From: Bidens hawaiensis
Taxonomy: Eukaryota > Streptophyta > Magnoliopsida > Asterales > Asteraceae
Assembly (NCBI GenBank): GCA_021521415.1
Contig: JAIQDT010001118.1
Coordinates: 314,501 to 378,500 of the forward strand
DNA: 64,000 nucleotides
Direction of reading: 5' to 3'
In this document: positions 44,890 through 56,728 of the stretch, one piece after another
Position numbering within the stretch: the first letter of the stretch is position 1
How the letters are laid out: each line of letters begins with the position of its first letter
Translations under genes and position numbers: made by a program
Notes under the pieces: generated by a model
The model's database searches: none
The model's input: only the letters and a program-made list of their open reading frames with translations
What the model was told of the DNA's origin: nothing

Positions 44890-47800
44890 CTTATCATTAT
44901 TAATTACATAAGTTAAAATTTAAAATTTACACACTTTGAATTTTTAGAAAATTGAAATGGAAAACCATACATGACGGTAAGCCCAACAACACTTGCTTTA
45001 AAAATATTTACAGATGCATTGTTAAAAACATTTAGTTATGTTGTAAATTCCGTGAACACATATTAGTTATCAATAAAATAAAAGGCCCACATCAAAGATA
45101 CGTTGCATTTCATCAAACACTTCGTAACAACCAACAAAACATATGAAATACAACAAAGAATCCCTGACATTTCATAAAACACTTAGAAGGCAGCCATTAA
45201 GGTTAAAAAAATTGCATTACTTTTTTGTATTTAATTGAAGATGTTTGTGTTATTGAAATGTGTATTTTTGGTAAATGTATGACAATTTTATTATTGTAAG
45301 ATTGTTACTTTTTGTGAAAAGTTGTTAAAACGTTTGTGCACAGTTGCACGCTATTTGAAGTATACAAATTTGGTTGTTACTAAAAGCTATTTTTTTTGTA
45401 AATAGTTGTTTGAAATGTTTGTACACTATATGTAGTGGATGCGAATTTGGTTATCAAAGCATCCACGTTGGTGGATGCCGAAAAATAACTAAACACGTCA
45501 CATTAGCTGTCAAATTAGATTTTCATTCATCCACTTTTAAACATCAAAAATTCTTATTTTTCTTCTAACACTACATCCACTTTTAAACACCTCTATATTT
45601 CACATTCACTTACTTCTATATTTTCTTTCTATAAACTAAAATACTTTTATTCAAGTATGTTGTTTTTTATTTCATATTATTTAAAAATAAAATAAGTTCT
45701 ACCAATTAAATTAACATAAATATAGAAGTTACATAAATAAAAATTTAAAATTACATAAACAGTAAATAAAATAATCGCATGCAAACAATTTTTTTTAAAA
45801 AAAAACCTCACTCAAACTGACTATTGTTTAATATATATGCCCCACTAATCATTTTGAAGCGCATGGTGAGCTTTATTGTTACGTATATTCTTGAATCTTG
45901 TCAAGTATTTTTCGAAAAATGGTTATTGTTACTATTAAAGTTAAGAGAAAAAATAACTTGATATTATTTTATTATTTTACCGTCTGAAAGTAAAAACAAG
46001 TAAAAACTATTTTTTAATTTAAAAAAAAAAGATAATTAAAGTGGTGGTTGTAATTGATTTTAAAAATTAAATGGAAATTAATTACTTAGAGTCCACTTGT
46101 CATGTTTAGTTACATTTAGTTTTGTGAATATGCTCTAAACTGAACATCACCTCCAATGTTCATTTATTCATTTCATAATTCTGAACAATGTCACGTCAGA
46201 ACTGAACACTACACTGGAGATGCTCTTACTGCTAGCACTCGTGTTCCCAATCTATCCTCAATTGCTATCTCTATCATTACATTAAAAACACTATATTTGT
46301 CTCAGAGTTTAGATTAAATCAAATAGAATAATTATATATATACAATGAGAGTAATTAAATACATGATACATATAACAATTTCAAAGGTTTGTGGGCATTA
46401 CAGGTTGTACATACTGCTTTGCAACTGGTATATATACATTTATGTCTAACATTGTGCATTTGGTGTTGTACCATACGTTTGTTTTGGTTGTACCTTGGTA
46501 TTGTTCATTTTGCTTTGCAGCTGTCCTGTTATTTGTCACTGTCTTCCACTTTCTTCCCTCTTTGTCTCTTCTCTATCTGGAAGGTTCTTCCTTCCGATTC
46601 TGGTAATGCTACAACCACTTTTGATTTGGTTTTGGTATAATCACCAGTAGCATGGACCCGTAGGAGTTGAAGGATTGCTTACCGGTTATATTATTGTTCA
46701 TGTTCACGATACGCATTTGACAACACATTTAATGAACCGGTGTAATATGCTTTTTTTGATTTCCGGATCATTGGGGAATTGCCAGGTTGTTGCTAATGAC
46801 AAAGGGGTTTTACATACTCATCAAGATTTGAATCAACAACCTTTAACCCTATTTGACACCACCCTCCGCAACGCGGGGGGTCTAAGTACTAGTTTTAGTT
46901 TAAAAGACCATTTGGATTAATTTCTAACTGTTAAAAGAGTATGAAATTTTCTCAAACATCTGAAACTATTAAGTATGATGTAACTTTGGTTGGTACAAAA
47001 GTTAAACTTTGCTCTTTTTTAACAGAATTGTTAGTAATTTTAGTTAAATTGTTCACAGCGGTTGATGAGAAATGATTCATTGGCTAATGGTGACCAACGA
47101 GATCTTGAACTTGGAGATGCAATTCAGTTATTTGTGCGATAAAATGCGTGAGTAAAAATTAAGGTGTCGACGATATGTGCATAGTGTGTGTAACTGTGTG
47201 AAATTGCAGGTTGATATGTGACAGGGACTCGGTATTTCGGTAGGTGTACGAACATAGGCTGCAAACAGGGAACCTGTACCCACAAGCCCACTCGGTCTCG
47301 GCACACCTTGATGCCCTCATTGTCTCTATTAGACTCGGATTCGGTGCGTTTATCACTTTATCTCTTCTTTCTTCTTCATTATGTATTCATTTGATGACCT
47401 AATTCTATTATATTTGTTTGATTTGAACTGACTTATTGTTCATACACATGTTTGTATGCAAGATAAAGGAGAATGGGCCATCACTATTGGCGAGCCATCA
47501 CTATTTGCGGTACATATTCATGCTTTGCTTTTGTTATGTGGTATAATATGGTACTTATAGTTCGTTAGGTTGCTACTTAATAAGTCGAGTGTATCAACTA
47601 TAATCCCTGTGAATAAAACTTTGTACCAATAGTTTCCACCGTTTATTAAAGTTTTAAGTTAACTTTTTAGGGTATATACAACTATTGTAAGTTGTATCAT
47701 GTTATCATTGGTAAATCTAATCTCAATGAATGTTCTAAACTTCTGGCAGATCAAGGATCAAAGAAACAAAAGATGTAGAACTTCATGCATCACTCCATCC

Positions 47801-48310
47801 TTTTCCGCAACACCAACCCTCAAAAGGTAACACATTTTCTATAATACATAGTCTGTTACAAAACCACACATACTAACGTGCAACATACAACAGGTTAACC
47901 ACATTGTGGCAATGGTTAACAAACGTCTTCTTTTCGCAGTGCTCACATGTCTCAAAAGGCAACCTACGATACTTTGTATTAGCATTTGTACACTTGAAAA
48001 GACCCTCAAATATGATGCAAATAAGGGCTATTAGATTACAACGTAAAAATTAATGATTTTTGTTAATATTGGTCATTCTACTAGTTATACACTAATTATG
48101 TAATTATTCTATAATGTAATTCATAATTACTTCACTTTTTTTATATATGTTTTTCCCTCCTCCCTCATGCTTAATTAATTAATATTTTATTATATTTTTA
48201 TTATTACACTTTTTTTTACGTTTTTATACACAACCAATTCAACAAATATTAAAAATAAATATGTTTCTCAATTTTATAGAAATCACTATATTTTCTCTCT
48301 TCATCAATTA
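44890..48310. other. Intergenic, AT-rich
   Basis: Several open frames of 60-80 codons occur (for example near 46389-46640 and 46675-46920), but none shows a family motif, a codon pattern I trust, or neighbours that support it. Likely old element debris. Confidence 0.4.
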
Positions 48311-48313
48311 CAC

Positions 48314-48465
48314 TAGGGATGAGCAAATTCGGTACCAAAGTTTTGAGTTTCGGGATCGGTACGGTACCGAAACGGTACGGTACCGGTATTTCCGGGGAGT
48401 TTTTACCTTTGGTACTGTACCGGTACCGAACCGAATATTTCGGTACCGGCACCAAGATGACACTC
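48314..48465. repeat. GGTACC-rich terminus of a hAT-like element
   Basis: Begins tagggatgagcaaattcgg, like the hAT TIR TAGAGGTGNNCAAA, and carries about ten copies of cggtacc/ggtaccg within 120 bp in both orientations. The opposite end and a TSD are not seen. Confidence 0.5.
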
Positions 48466-49014
48466 ACTATTTTTTACACTCACTAACCCCATCTTATAGT
48501 TTACAATCTCCGTCACATAATTATAAAGGACACGATGACCAGATGCCGGCCGAACAACCGAGAATCGATCTAGACAAAACATTTTGAATGATATTTGAAT
48601 ACAAGTGCGTCGTGATTTGCATTGTAGTCTCCTATGCTTTTACTAAGTATGGACTCTAGTGTCGTTCATGTTTTCATGACGGTTGTCTTGGCCTTTTGTC
48701 GTTCATTTGTGTTTAGCATGATCAGTTTTGTCATTCAAAATGGGGTGGCTGCACAACTTGTTGTCCGCTTACATGCTTCTATATTGTAATTGATGCCTTT
48801 ATTAATATTAAACGAATATTAGAAAAAAAAATGTTTCATAATCATTGTTTCTTAGGTCTAGTTTTGTGGAATGAAAGTTCTCTTTGCCATTCAAAAAGCT
48901 AAAATTTATTGGGTTGGTAGAATCGTTCCCTAGCGTTTCACTTTACCACCACTGAAGTTACCTCAGTCTTTCACCGCCCTTGGCATTGCCCTACCTCTAA
49001 TGCCACCTTGTAAT

Positions 49015-51904
49015 TAGAGGTGGTCAAAAAAACCGGTCCTCGAACCGGTTTGCCGGTTTAAACCGGAAACCGGTTTTTAAGAAAACCGGTTTTTTGTAAA
49101 CCGGTTTGACCGGTTTACAAACCGGCGGTTTATATATCGGTTACACAATTTGGAGCCAAAACCGGTTTTATAACCGGTTATAAAAAAAACCGGTTTTTTT
49201 TTAATAACCGGTTATTAAAAAACCGGTTTTTTTAATAACCGGTTATTAAAAAAACCGGTTAACCGGTTTTTTTATAAACCGGTTTTTGACCGTTATAAAA
49301 AAACCGGTTAACCGGTTAAAAACCGGTTTTTTCCCGTTGAGTAACGGCCATATAGCCGTTTTTTATAATTTTTGACCGTTTTTTTTTTCCCCATTTTACC
49401 CCCACAAACATCTATATATAGCTTAGGTTGGGTATTGGTTAGATCACACTCGATTATACAACTCCAAACGCTCTAAACGTTTATTACATACGCGATTATT
49501 TTGTTATCTCACGCTCAATTATACCACATTACCACTCCATACGCTCTTATTTCGTAGTCGATTATCATGGCCTCCCAAAGTGCTGCTTCATCCGTCAACA
49601 TGGGTGCCTCGAACACGGGAGAAACGGTCGTTCGGGTCATCCTCACGAAACGAAACCAAGATGTTTGGCAACATTTCGACCTATGCGAAATGTCTAACGG
49701 TAGCCAAAAAGCTCGATGCAAACATTGTTTGAAGTTTTATGGCAAAGATGCAAACTCCACTTTAAAAGCGCATGTACAAAGGCCCTTTTGCAAGGCCTTG
49801 AAGGACGAATCGGGAAGTAGTTCGCAGCCGGAGATGACGAATCAAGGAACGGTGTTTACGTACGACCTTGAAGCGGTACGTCAACAGTTTTCAAACTTTG
49901 TGATTCAAAATACACTTCCTTTCAACCACTTCGACAACCCTCAATTCACGGAGATGATGCAAAAGTACGTTCAACCACGCTACCAACACGTAAGTCGTTC
50001 GACCCTTAGAAGAGATTGTCTTAAAGCTTGGAAAAACGCTAAATCCGAACTAATTTCATACTTTTCAAACTTACAAACTGGTGTAAACTTAACAACGGAT
50101 GTGTGGTCGGTACCTAATGGTTCGCCCGACTCATACATTTGTGTGACGGCTCATTGGGTTGACCCCGAGTCGTGGCAAATGATGAAACGAACCGTTGCGT
50201 TTCAATTGTTTGATTACCCGCACACGGGTAGAAATATTTTTAAACTCTTGGATAAAGTCATTCGACAATACAAGATTGAACATAAAATCTTTTCAATTTC
50301 GTTTGATAACGCGTCCAACAATACGGCCGCGGTTGGCCATTTAAAATTAAAGTATAAACCTATTTGTGATGGAGCGTTTTTTCATAGCCGATGCATTGCA
50401 CATATTATCAACTTGGCCGTGCAAGATGGGTTAAACGTGATCGAAACGCAAAGAAACAATTTTAAAAGAATGTTACGAGATGTTTTTAGCAACAATAAAA
50501 CATTTTCAAGATACAAAAAATTTTGTGATGAAGCTAATTGTCAATGGTTGGGGCCCAATTGGGATTGTCCAACAAGATGGAACTCGACTTGTGATATGTT
50601 TGAGAAAGCCATCCAACAAAAAGAATCACTAATTGCGTTTCATCAAATAATGTCAAGTAGGGGTAAATGTGCACCGTACGATCCTAGAAACTGGTTATTG
50701 ATTGAGATCGTTACGGAGGTCCTTCAAATTTTTAAATCTTGCACAACTAGTTTATCCGGGGTTTACTATCCAACAAGCCCCATTGCTTTACCAAAAATTG
50801 CTGTCATGTGCACAAAGTTGAGTGAACTTCATTGTAGGGGTGCACCTTATTTTGATATGGGTGTAAAAATGAAAGAAAAATTTAGAAAATATTTTCAACA
50901 ACTACCCGCTGTTTTGACATGTGCTGCTGCGTTAAACCCTTGCATAAATGTTGGTGGTGTTGAAGCTTTAATAGAAAAAATTTGTGATGAGCTAGAGTTA
51001 AACGACGATCAAAACCCCTATTATAACCAAACTTTAAAGAATGCTTTCAACACCACCTTGTCTAACATGTATGATGTTTACCTTACAAAATACGGGTCGT
51101 CTTCCCAAATTCATGACTAGTTAAGAGCTGTTGCCCAATCCCAATCCCAAACCGACCTTGAAATGGGGATGTACTACATGATTTGGGAAGACGCCGGTAA
51201 ACGTCAAAAGGTAAACACCCCAAGCAGTGAACTTGGAAGGTATGGTGGTACCAACTTTGTGAAACACATGACTCCAGATGAATTTAGAAGTCTTGATTTG
51301 CTGGCTTGGTGGAGAGGTAAGGAGGATGAGTTTCCGATCCTCGCCGCCATGGCCAAAGATTTACTAACGGTCCAAGCTTCCACGGTAGCTTCGGAGTCTG
51401 CTTTTTCTGTTTCTGGCAGGGTTATATCGATTAGGAGGACTCGACTCACTCCACCAGCTGTAGAGATGTCTATTTGCTACAAGGATTACTTGGACTCTTT
51501 AGATAGGGCACAACATCAACGCTCACTCGAGGGGGAAATGGACTATGAGGCGGGCTTGTATGAAGACGAGGTCAATCAAGGACACACTCAACCAATGACC
51601 GATGAAGAAGCCGCGTACGACGATTACCTAAGGAATAGCTCGGGATCGGGTAGCGAGGAAAATAATGAGTAAGAAACAGCAAGTTGTTAATGTAATCGTG
51701 TCTAAGCATTCTTTAATGTTTGTATTTTTGAGTTACGAATATGCGATAACGATTTAATGTTTGTATTTTTAATGTAAAAGCTATAAATGAAAGTTATGTG
51801 TTTTTAATCTTCCAAGCAAAGAACCCTAACAACGAAAGCAAAGAATGGAGTCAGTCCGTTTTGCCTTGTAGTTACCGGTTTGTTTATACTGTGAAAAAAT
51901 AATG

Positions 51905-51949
<45 letters not shown>

Positions 51950-52142
51950 GGTTAACCGGTTAGACCGGTTATTAAAAAACCGGTTAATAAAAAAACCGGT
52001 TTATTAACCGGTTCTAACCGGTTCCTAAACCGGTCCTAACCGGTTTGACCGGTTATGGTTTTCATACAAAAAAACCGGTTAATAACCGGTCCGGTTATTA
52101 ACCGAACCGGTTTTTTTAAAAAAACCGATTTGTGCACCTCTA
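49015..52142 (+). mobile_element. Complete hAT transposon, 3,128 bp
   Basis: TIRs TAGAGGTGGTCAAA (left) and TAGAGGTGCACAAA (right, reversed) match at 12 of 14 positions. A perfect 8-bp TSD cttgtaat flanks the element (49007-49014 and 52143-52150). Subterminal regions (49035-49340 and 51945-52130) are dense arrays of aaccggtt, the expected transposase-binding repeats. A poly-A run (about 51910-51945) lies before the right array. The transposase gene occupies the centre. Confidence 0.95.
49567..51672 (+). pseudogene. hAT transposase with one internal stop (701 codons)
   Basis: Starts at ATG 49567. An N-terminal BED zinc finger spans about residues 35-80 (DVWQHFDL...CKHC...LKAHV...FCKAL). The RNase-H-like core follows with LTTDVWS and HKIFSISFDNASNN, then RCIAHIINLAVQDGL and WDCPTRWNSTCDM. 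The C-terminal hAT dimerisation domain lies near residues 575-640 (DLLAWWRG...STVASESAFSVSGRVI...RRTRL). The protein resembles plant RICESLEEPER-type transposases. A TAG at 51118-51120 (codon 518) is the only lesion; the same frame continues to the stop at 51670. The TAG lies in a poorly conserved linker, so a revertant or read-through product cannot be excluded, but as read it is broken. Confidence 0.92.
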
Positions 52143-52548
52143 CTTGTAATCCTTGCCGGTTGCCAACACCATTAACACGATCTGTTTTGACCCAAACCAA
52201 ATTAAATTTTTTTTATGATGTGTTTTAATCCAAATTAATTTTGCTTGAAACCGGTATTGACTCGGAAGTCATTTTGGCTGATGAGCCAAACCCGCCCGGC
52301 CTATCCAGCTGTCACTTCTGAGGCCTAATAGTTGGCAAATATATATTTTTTCCTTTGACCTTGATTTGTACCATTTTCTTCAAAAGTGCGCCAAATCATT
52401 TTATAGCTGCTTGACACGGTGTTAAGAAGCAATCGTCATATTTGTTTTATTTCTTAATGAAACTTGGATTATTTTGAAAACATTATTTGTTTAATGATTC
52501 TTTTTAAAGAAAAATATATTCATTAAGTATGCATACCATGTCATATTA

Positions 52549-53888
52549 TAGAGGTGCACAAACCGGTTTTTTTAAAAATACCGGTTCGGTTATTAACCGG
52601 ACCGGTTTTTTTTGGCCCGGAAAAAAACCGGTTCGGTTAATAACCGGACCGGTTAATAACCGGTTTTTTTCTGTCAAAACCCTAACCGGTCTAACCGGTT
52701 AGGACCGGTTTAGAAACCGGTTAGAACCGGTTAATAAACCGGTTTTTTTATTAACCGGTTTTTTTTAATAACCGGTTTTTTTTTTTTTTTTTTTTTTTAA
52801 ATTTCGCGGTTTCAAATACGAATATTTGTTTTTTATATTTTGTACTTAATGAAGACCATTATTTTTTCACAGTATAAACAAACCGGTAACTACAAGGCAA
52901 ACCGGTAACTACAAGGCAAAACGGACTGACCGAAGCCATTCTTTGCTTTCGTTGTTAGGGTTCTTTGCTTGGAAGATGAGTATGGGTGTGTGTTGGTGAA
53001 TGTGTTTTCAACAAACCAAAGATTAAAAACACATAACTTTCATTTATAGTTTTTACATTAAAAATACAAACATTAAATCGTTATCGCATATTCGTAACTC
53101 AAAAATACAAACATTAAATCATTAACACTGAAGAAATCTCTGCCAAGAACTGTTGTTCATGATTTAACTCAAAAATACAAACATTAAATCGTGAACTAGC
53201 AGATGCTCCTGTTGTTCCCAATCGCAGTTTGTTCATGATTTGCCTCCATGTTTGCTGTTTCTTTAACTAAATTAGAAAAATCCAAATCAACAAGTAAATA
53301 AGAGCACATATTAGGAAAAGGAATGCTTAGACACGATTACATGAACAACTTGCTGTTTCTTACTCATGATTTGCCTCAATGTTTGCTGTTTCTTTAACTA
53401 ATTTTCTTCGCTACCCGATCCCGAGCTATTTCTTAGGTAATCGTCGTACGCGGCTTCTTCATCGGTCATTGGTTGAGTGTGTCCTTCATTGACCTCATCT
53501 TCATACAAGCCCGCTTCATACTCCATTTCCCCCTCGAGTGAGCGTTGATGTTGTGCCCTATCTAAAGAGTCCAAGTAATCCTTGTAGCAAATCGACATCT
53601 CTATAGCTGGTGCAGTGAGTCGAGTCCTCCTAATCGATATAACCCTGCCAGAAACAGAAAAAGCAGACTCCGAAGCTACCGTGGAAGCTTGGACCGTTAG
53701 TAAATCTTTGGCCATGGCGGCGAGGATCGGAAATAAGAGCGTATAATCGAGTATGAAATAAACGAGTACGAGTATGAAATAAACGACTACGAAATAAGAG
53801 CGTATGGAGTGGTAATGTGGTATAATTGAGTGTGAGATAACAAAATAATCGCGTATGAAATAAACGTTTAGAGCTAGTAGAGTTGTAT
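52549..53888 (-). mobile_element. Deletion derivative of the hAT element, inverted
   Basis: Starts with the same right-end TIR (TAGAGGTGCACAAA at 52549) and accggtt array, then the 3' part of the transposase gene, and then jumps to the 5' leader of the parent (53740-53888, reverse of 49440-49566). The BED finger and catalytic core are gone. The left end is cut off at about 53888, where a Tat element begins, so no TSD can be seen. Confidence 0.88.
53398..53735 (-). pseudogene. hAT transposase C-terminal domain remnant
   Basis: Encodes FPILAAMAKDLLTVQAST, VASESAFSVSGRVI, RRTRL and the acidic tail to a stop at 53398. It is nearly identical to residues of the element at 49015 (for example TAPAIEMS instead of TPPAVEMS). 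An open frame continues upstream to 54006 through leader DNA and Tat sequence, but that N-terminal part is not transposase. Confidence 0.88.
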
Positions 53889-53984
53889 ATCTTACGAACA
53901 CTACCCCAGTTACCCAAGCAGGGGCAAGTGAAGTAAATCTTACGAACACTACCCCAGTTACCCAAGCTGGGGCAAGTGCAGTAA
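53889..53984. repeat. 48-bp tandem duplication at the hAT/Tat junction
   Basis: atcttacgaacactacccc... is repeated with three differences at 53889-53936 and 53937-53984. Being 48 bp, it preserves the reading frame. Confidence 0.85.
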
Positions 53985-53992
53985 ATAATCGC

Positions 53993-55284
53993 TCACTGGG
54001 ATTCACCGATACCCAGTTAGAGAAACGAACAAGACTCCCCCGCCAAACACTCGATGAAGTTAAGGCATGGGCGGAGGCACGTCAGAAGGAATTCCAAGCT
54101 GAGTTGGACGAACGCTTGCGTTCCGTCCAACAGGCTGACGAATTCTAAGAATACTTGGACGATGACTCGGAGGAATCCGACTCCGACGCGAACCCTCGCC
54201 ATAGGGCAAAAGGGAAGCGTAAGGAAACGGACTCCCAACCGAGAAGGCGTTTTGGAGAAGCCTTCAAACCAAAAAACACAGGTGGAAGTCCACATGACTT
54301 CTCCAAAACATTCAGACCAACTGTGGCAAACGCGGGAACGTCCAAATTTGCAAGGGACATTGCAGAAGCAATCGCCCCAAAAAGTGCCAAACAGATGTCC
54401 AACATCGGCACTTATGATGGTATATCTGATCCAGACGATCATTTGAACAGATTCATAGCGGGGGCAACCGTCAGTAGTTGGACGGAACCTACGTGTTGTT
54501 ACATGTTCCAAATGACGCTTGTTGGGGCTGCTAGAGCGTGGTTCGATCGTCTACCGGTCAACCACATCTACGACTGGGCAGACTTCCAACAGAAGTTTAG
54601 CCAACACTTCAGCCAGCAAAGAAAGTATACCGAGGAGCAATGGACAATCCTGAAATGTATTCGAGAGGAAGATGAATCTTTGCCAGACTTCATCACTCGC
54701 TTCAACTCAAAGAAGCTAAGTTTGGGTAACATTAGCGAAGATCTTGTTCGCGCTGCTTTTATTCAGGGCGCGAACGACCCAGAGCTCATCCGCACCTTAA
54801 CGGGTAAAGATGGCATGCCATCCACATGGGATGCCATCATGACAGCAGCTAAACGCTTTGCGGAAACGGAGAAGCAACTGGGTAGAGATCTCCCACAGAG
54901 CACAAACCTCTACACCCAGAAAACAAGAGAAGACAACGTCCTTACCGCCCGATTAAACAAAAAGCGGAAGCTAGGCATTTGGCAGTCAAGGGTAAACTTT
55001 GACACCTCATCCGGCTTGCAACATCGGTTAGGCATTTGGCAGTCAAGTCGAACCAGAACTCCAGATGGACGCCGCTCACCAAAAGCGTCACCGAGATATT
55101 CGCCAATGAGGAGCTCCCATGGCCAAAGCCTCCAATAATCCGACATCGTCTCAATGCCGATCGGAGCAAATACTGTGACTTTCACAGGACAAAAGGCCAC
55201 AACACTGAAGAATGCACAGACGTAAAGGACATGGTCGAAGCATTTGTCAGAGATGGGACGCTCGCGCACCTCGTGGCGCAATGA
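53993..55284 (+). pseudogene. Tat gag, disrupted
   Basis: Plus-strand frame with LGFTDTQLEKRTRLPRQ, an in-frame TAA at 54146-54148, then an acidic/basic stretch and a capsid domain: IGTYDGISDPDDHLNRF, YMFQMTLVGAARAWFDRLP, FQQKFSQHFSQQRKYT, FIQGANDPELI. Near 54970-55045 the phrase taggcatttggcagtcaag is duplicated and the frame shifts. The zinc motif KYCDFHRTKGHNTEEC then appears in another frame (55170-55220). It is homologous to, but clearly diverged from, the gag of the intact Tat element. Confidence 0.88.
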
Positions 55285-55567
55285 ACGCTGAGCAGGCTGA
55301 TGCGTGTAGAACCCCAGCAGGGGAAAACACGAATAAAATTGCAGCTTCAATATGGAGACTACATGCTGCGTAAAGAACGAGATCCCGAACCAGGTATCGG
55401 CTCGATGGCACTCCCATCCCAACAACATGGAAGGGAGCTCAATTACACAGTTTGCATGTAAATCAATTCCAAATTTGTAAAGAAAAGGCCCAGAGCCACT
55501 TCTAATGGAAATGATTCTCCTTAGAACATCAACGCTGATGATTTTACATTTATACTTTTAACACTGA
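55285..55567 (+). other. Tat pol deletion scar
   Basis: Protease, RT, RNase H and integrase are all absent. At 55400-55460 a short frame ending in GRELNYTVCM could be the last codons of pol, by analogy with the ARxWNATxLRKCFM end of the intact element. The deletion therefore removed roughly 4 kb. Confidence 0.5.
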
Positions 55568-56004
55568 TGCCGGTTTTCACCGCATACATAAGTGTGAGTC
55601 GTTGCGTGGGGAAGGCGGCAAAACCCGCATAAACCCAAAAACCGGCAAACCTTCACGCAGGTCAGTTGAAGGGGAAAAGTTCAGTCATCCTACTAAATGA
55701 AAGTGCCGGTCTATCCGCATGAATCATGATAGAGGAAACTGAACACTAACCTATTAACAACCGCGCGTCGAACGGTTAATTTATTCAACACGGATATGCC
55801 GGTTTTCACCGCATAATTACGTGGAAAGTCGTTGCGTGGGGAAGGCGGCAAAACCCGCATAAACCCAAAAAACGGCAAACCTTCACGCAGGTCAGTTGAA
55901 GGGGAAAAGTTCAGTCATCCTACTAAATGAAAGTGCCGGTCTATCCGCATGAATCATGATAAGAGGAAACTGAACACTAACCTTTTAACAACCGCGCGTC
56001 GAAA
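55568..56004. repeat. Tandem repeat, 229-bp unit, about two copies
   Basis: Copy 1 is 55568-55796 and copy 2 55797-56004, sharing tgccggttttcaccgcata, gcggcaaaacccgcataaac, acgcaggtcagttgaagg and ccgcgcgtcgaa. The second copy is slightly shorter. Confidence 0.88.
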
Positions 56005-56508
56005 GGTTAACTTATCCTAAACACTTAGAAATTTCAAAAAAGGATGAGGAAAACCTACACGCAGGTCAGATATAGGTAAAGTTTAGCCATCCTACTAAGT
56101 GCAAGTGACGGTCCTACCTGCACAATCACGAAAGAGGAAGCAAAACTTCAACCTATTATCTACCACGTTCAAAGGTTAACTTATCCTAAACACTTAGAAA
56201 TTTCAAAAAAGGATGAGGAAAACCTACACGCAGGTCAGATATAGGTAAAGTTTAGCCATCCTACTAAGTGCAAGTGACGGTCATACCCGCACAATCACGA
56301 AAGAGGAAGCAAAACTTCAACCTATTATCTACCACGTTCAAAGGTTAACTTATCCTAAACACTAAATTTCAAAAAAGGATGAGGAAAACCTACACGCAGG
56401 TCAGATATAGGTAAAGTTTAGCCATCCTACTAAGTGCAAGTGACGGTCATACCTGCACAATCACGAAAGAGGAAGCAAAACTTCAACCCATTATCTACCA
56501 CGTTCAAA
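56005..56508. repeat. Tandem repeat, 166-169-bp unit, three copies
   Basis: Units start at 56005, 56174 and 56343 (ggttaacttatcctaaacac). They share acctacacgcaggtcaga and ctactaagtgcaagtgac with the 229-bp family, so the two arrays derive from one ancestral repeat. Confidence 0.9.
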
Positions 56509-56728
56509 GGTTAACTTATTCTACACTTGGAAAATTGCTAGTTTAAACTAAAGTATGCAAGTCAACGTTTATAAAGCAAGGAATCCAGAGAAAGTAGCGG
56601 TCTTACCCGCACAAAGATTTATATTTCACAATGATTCATTACAAGAATGGCCGGGTAACTACCCGCCTACAAGAAAATAAATCTATACAAGATAAATCTA
56701 TCCTAGCAGTGTGAAGGGATCTTCAGGA

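Noticed and set aside
46389..46920. Several 70-83-codon plus-strand frames
   Set aside because: Considered as helitron or RPA debris, but no diagnostic motif could be seen.
51118..51120. Programmed read-through of the hAT transposase TAG
   Set aside because: The downstream context is not the known plant read-through signal. A simple nonsense mutation is the better reading.
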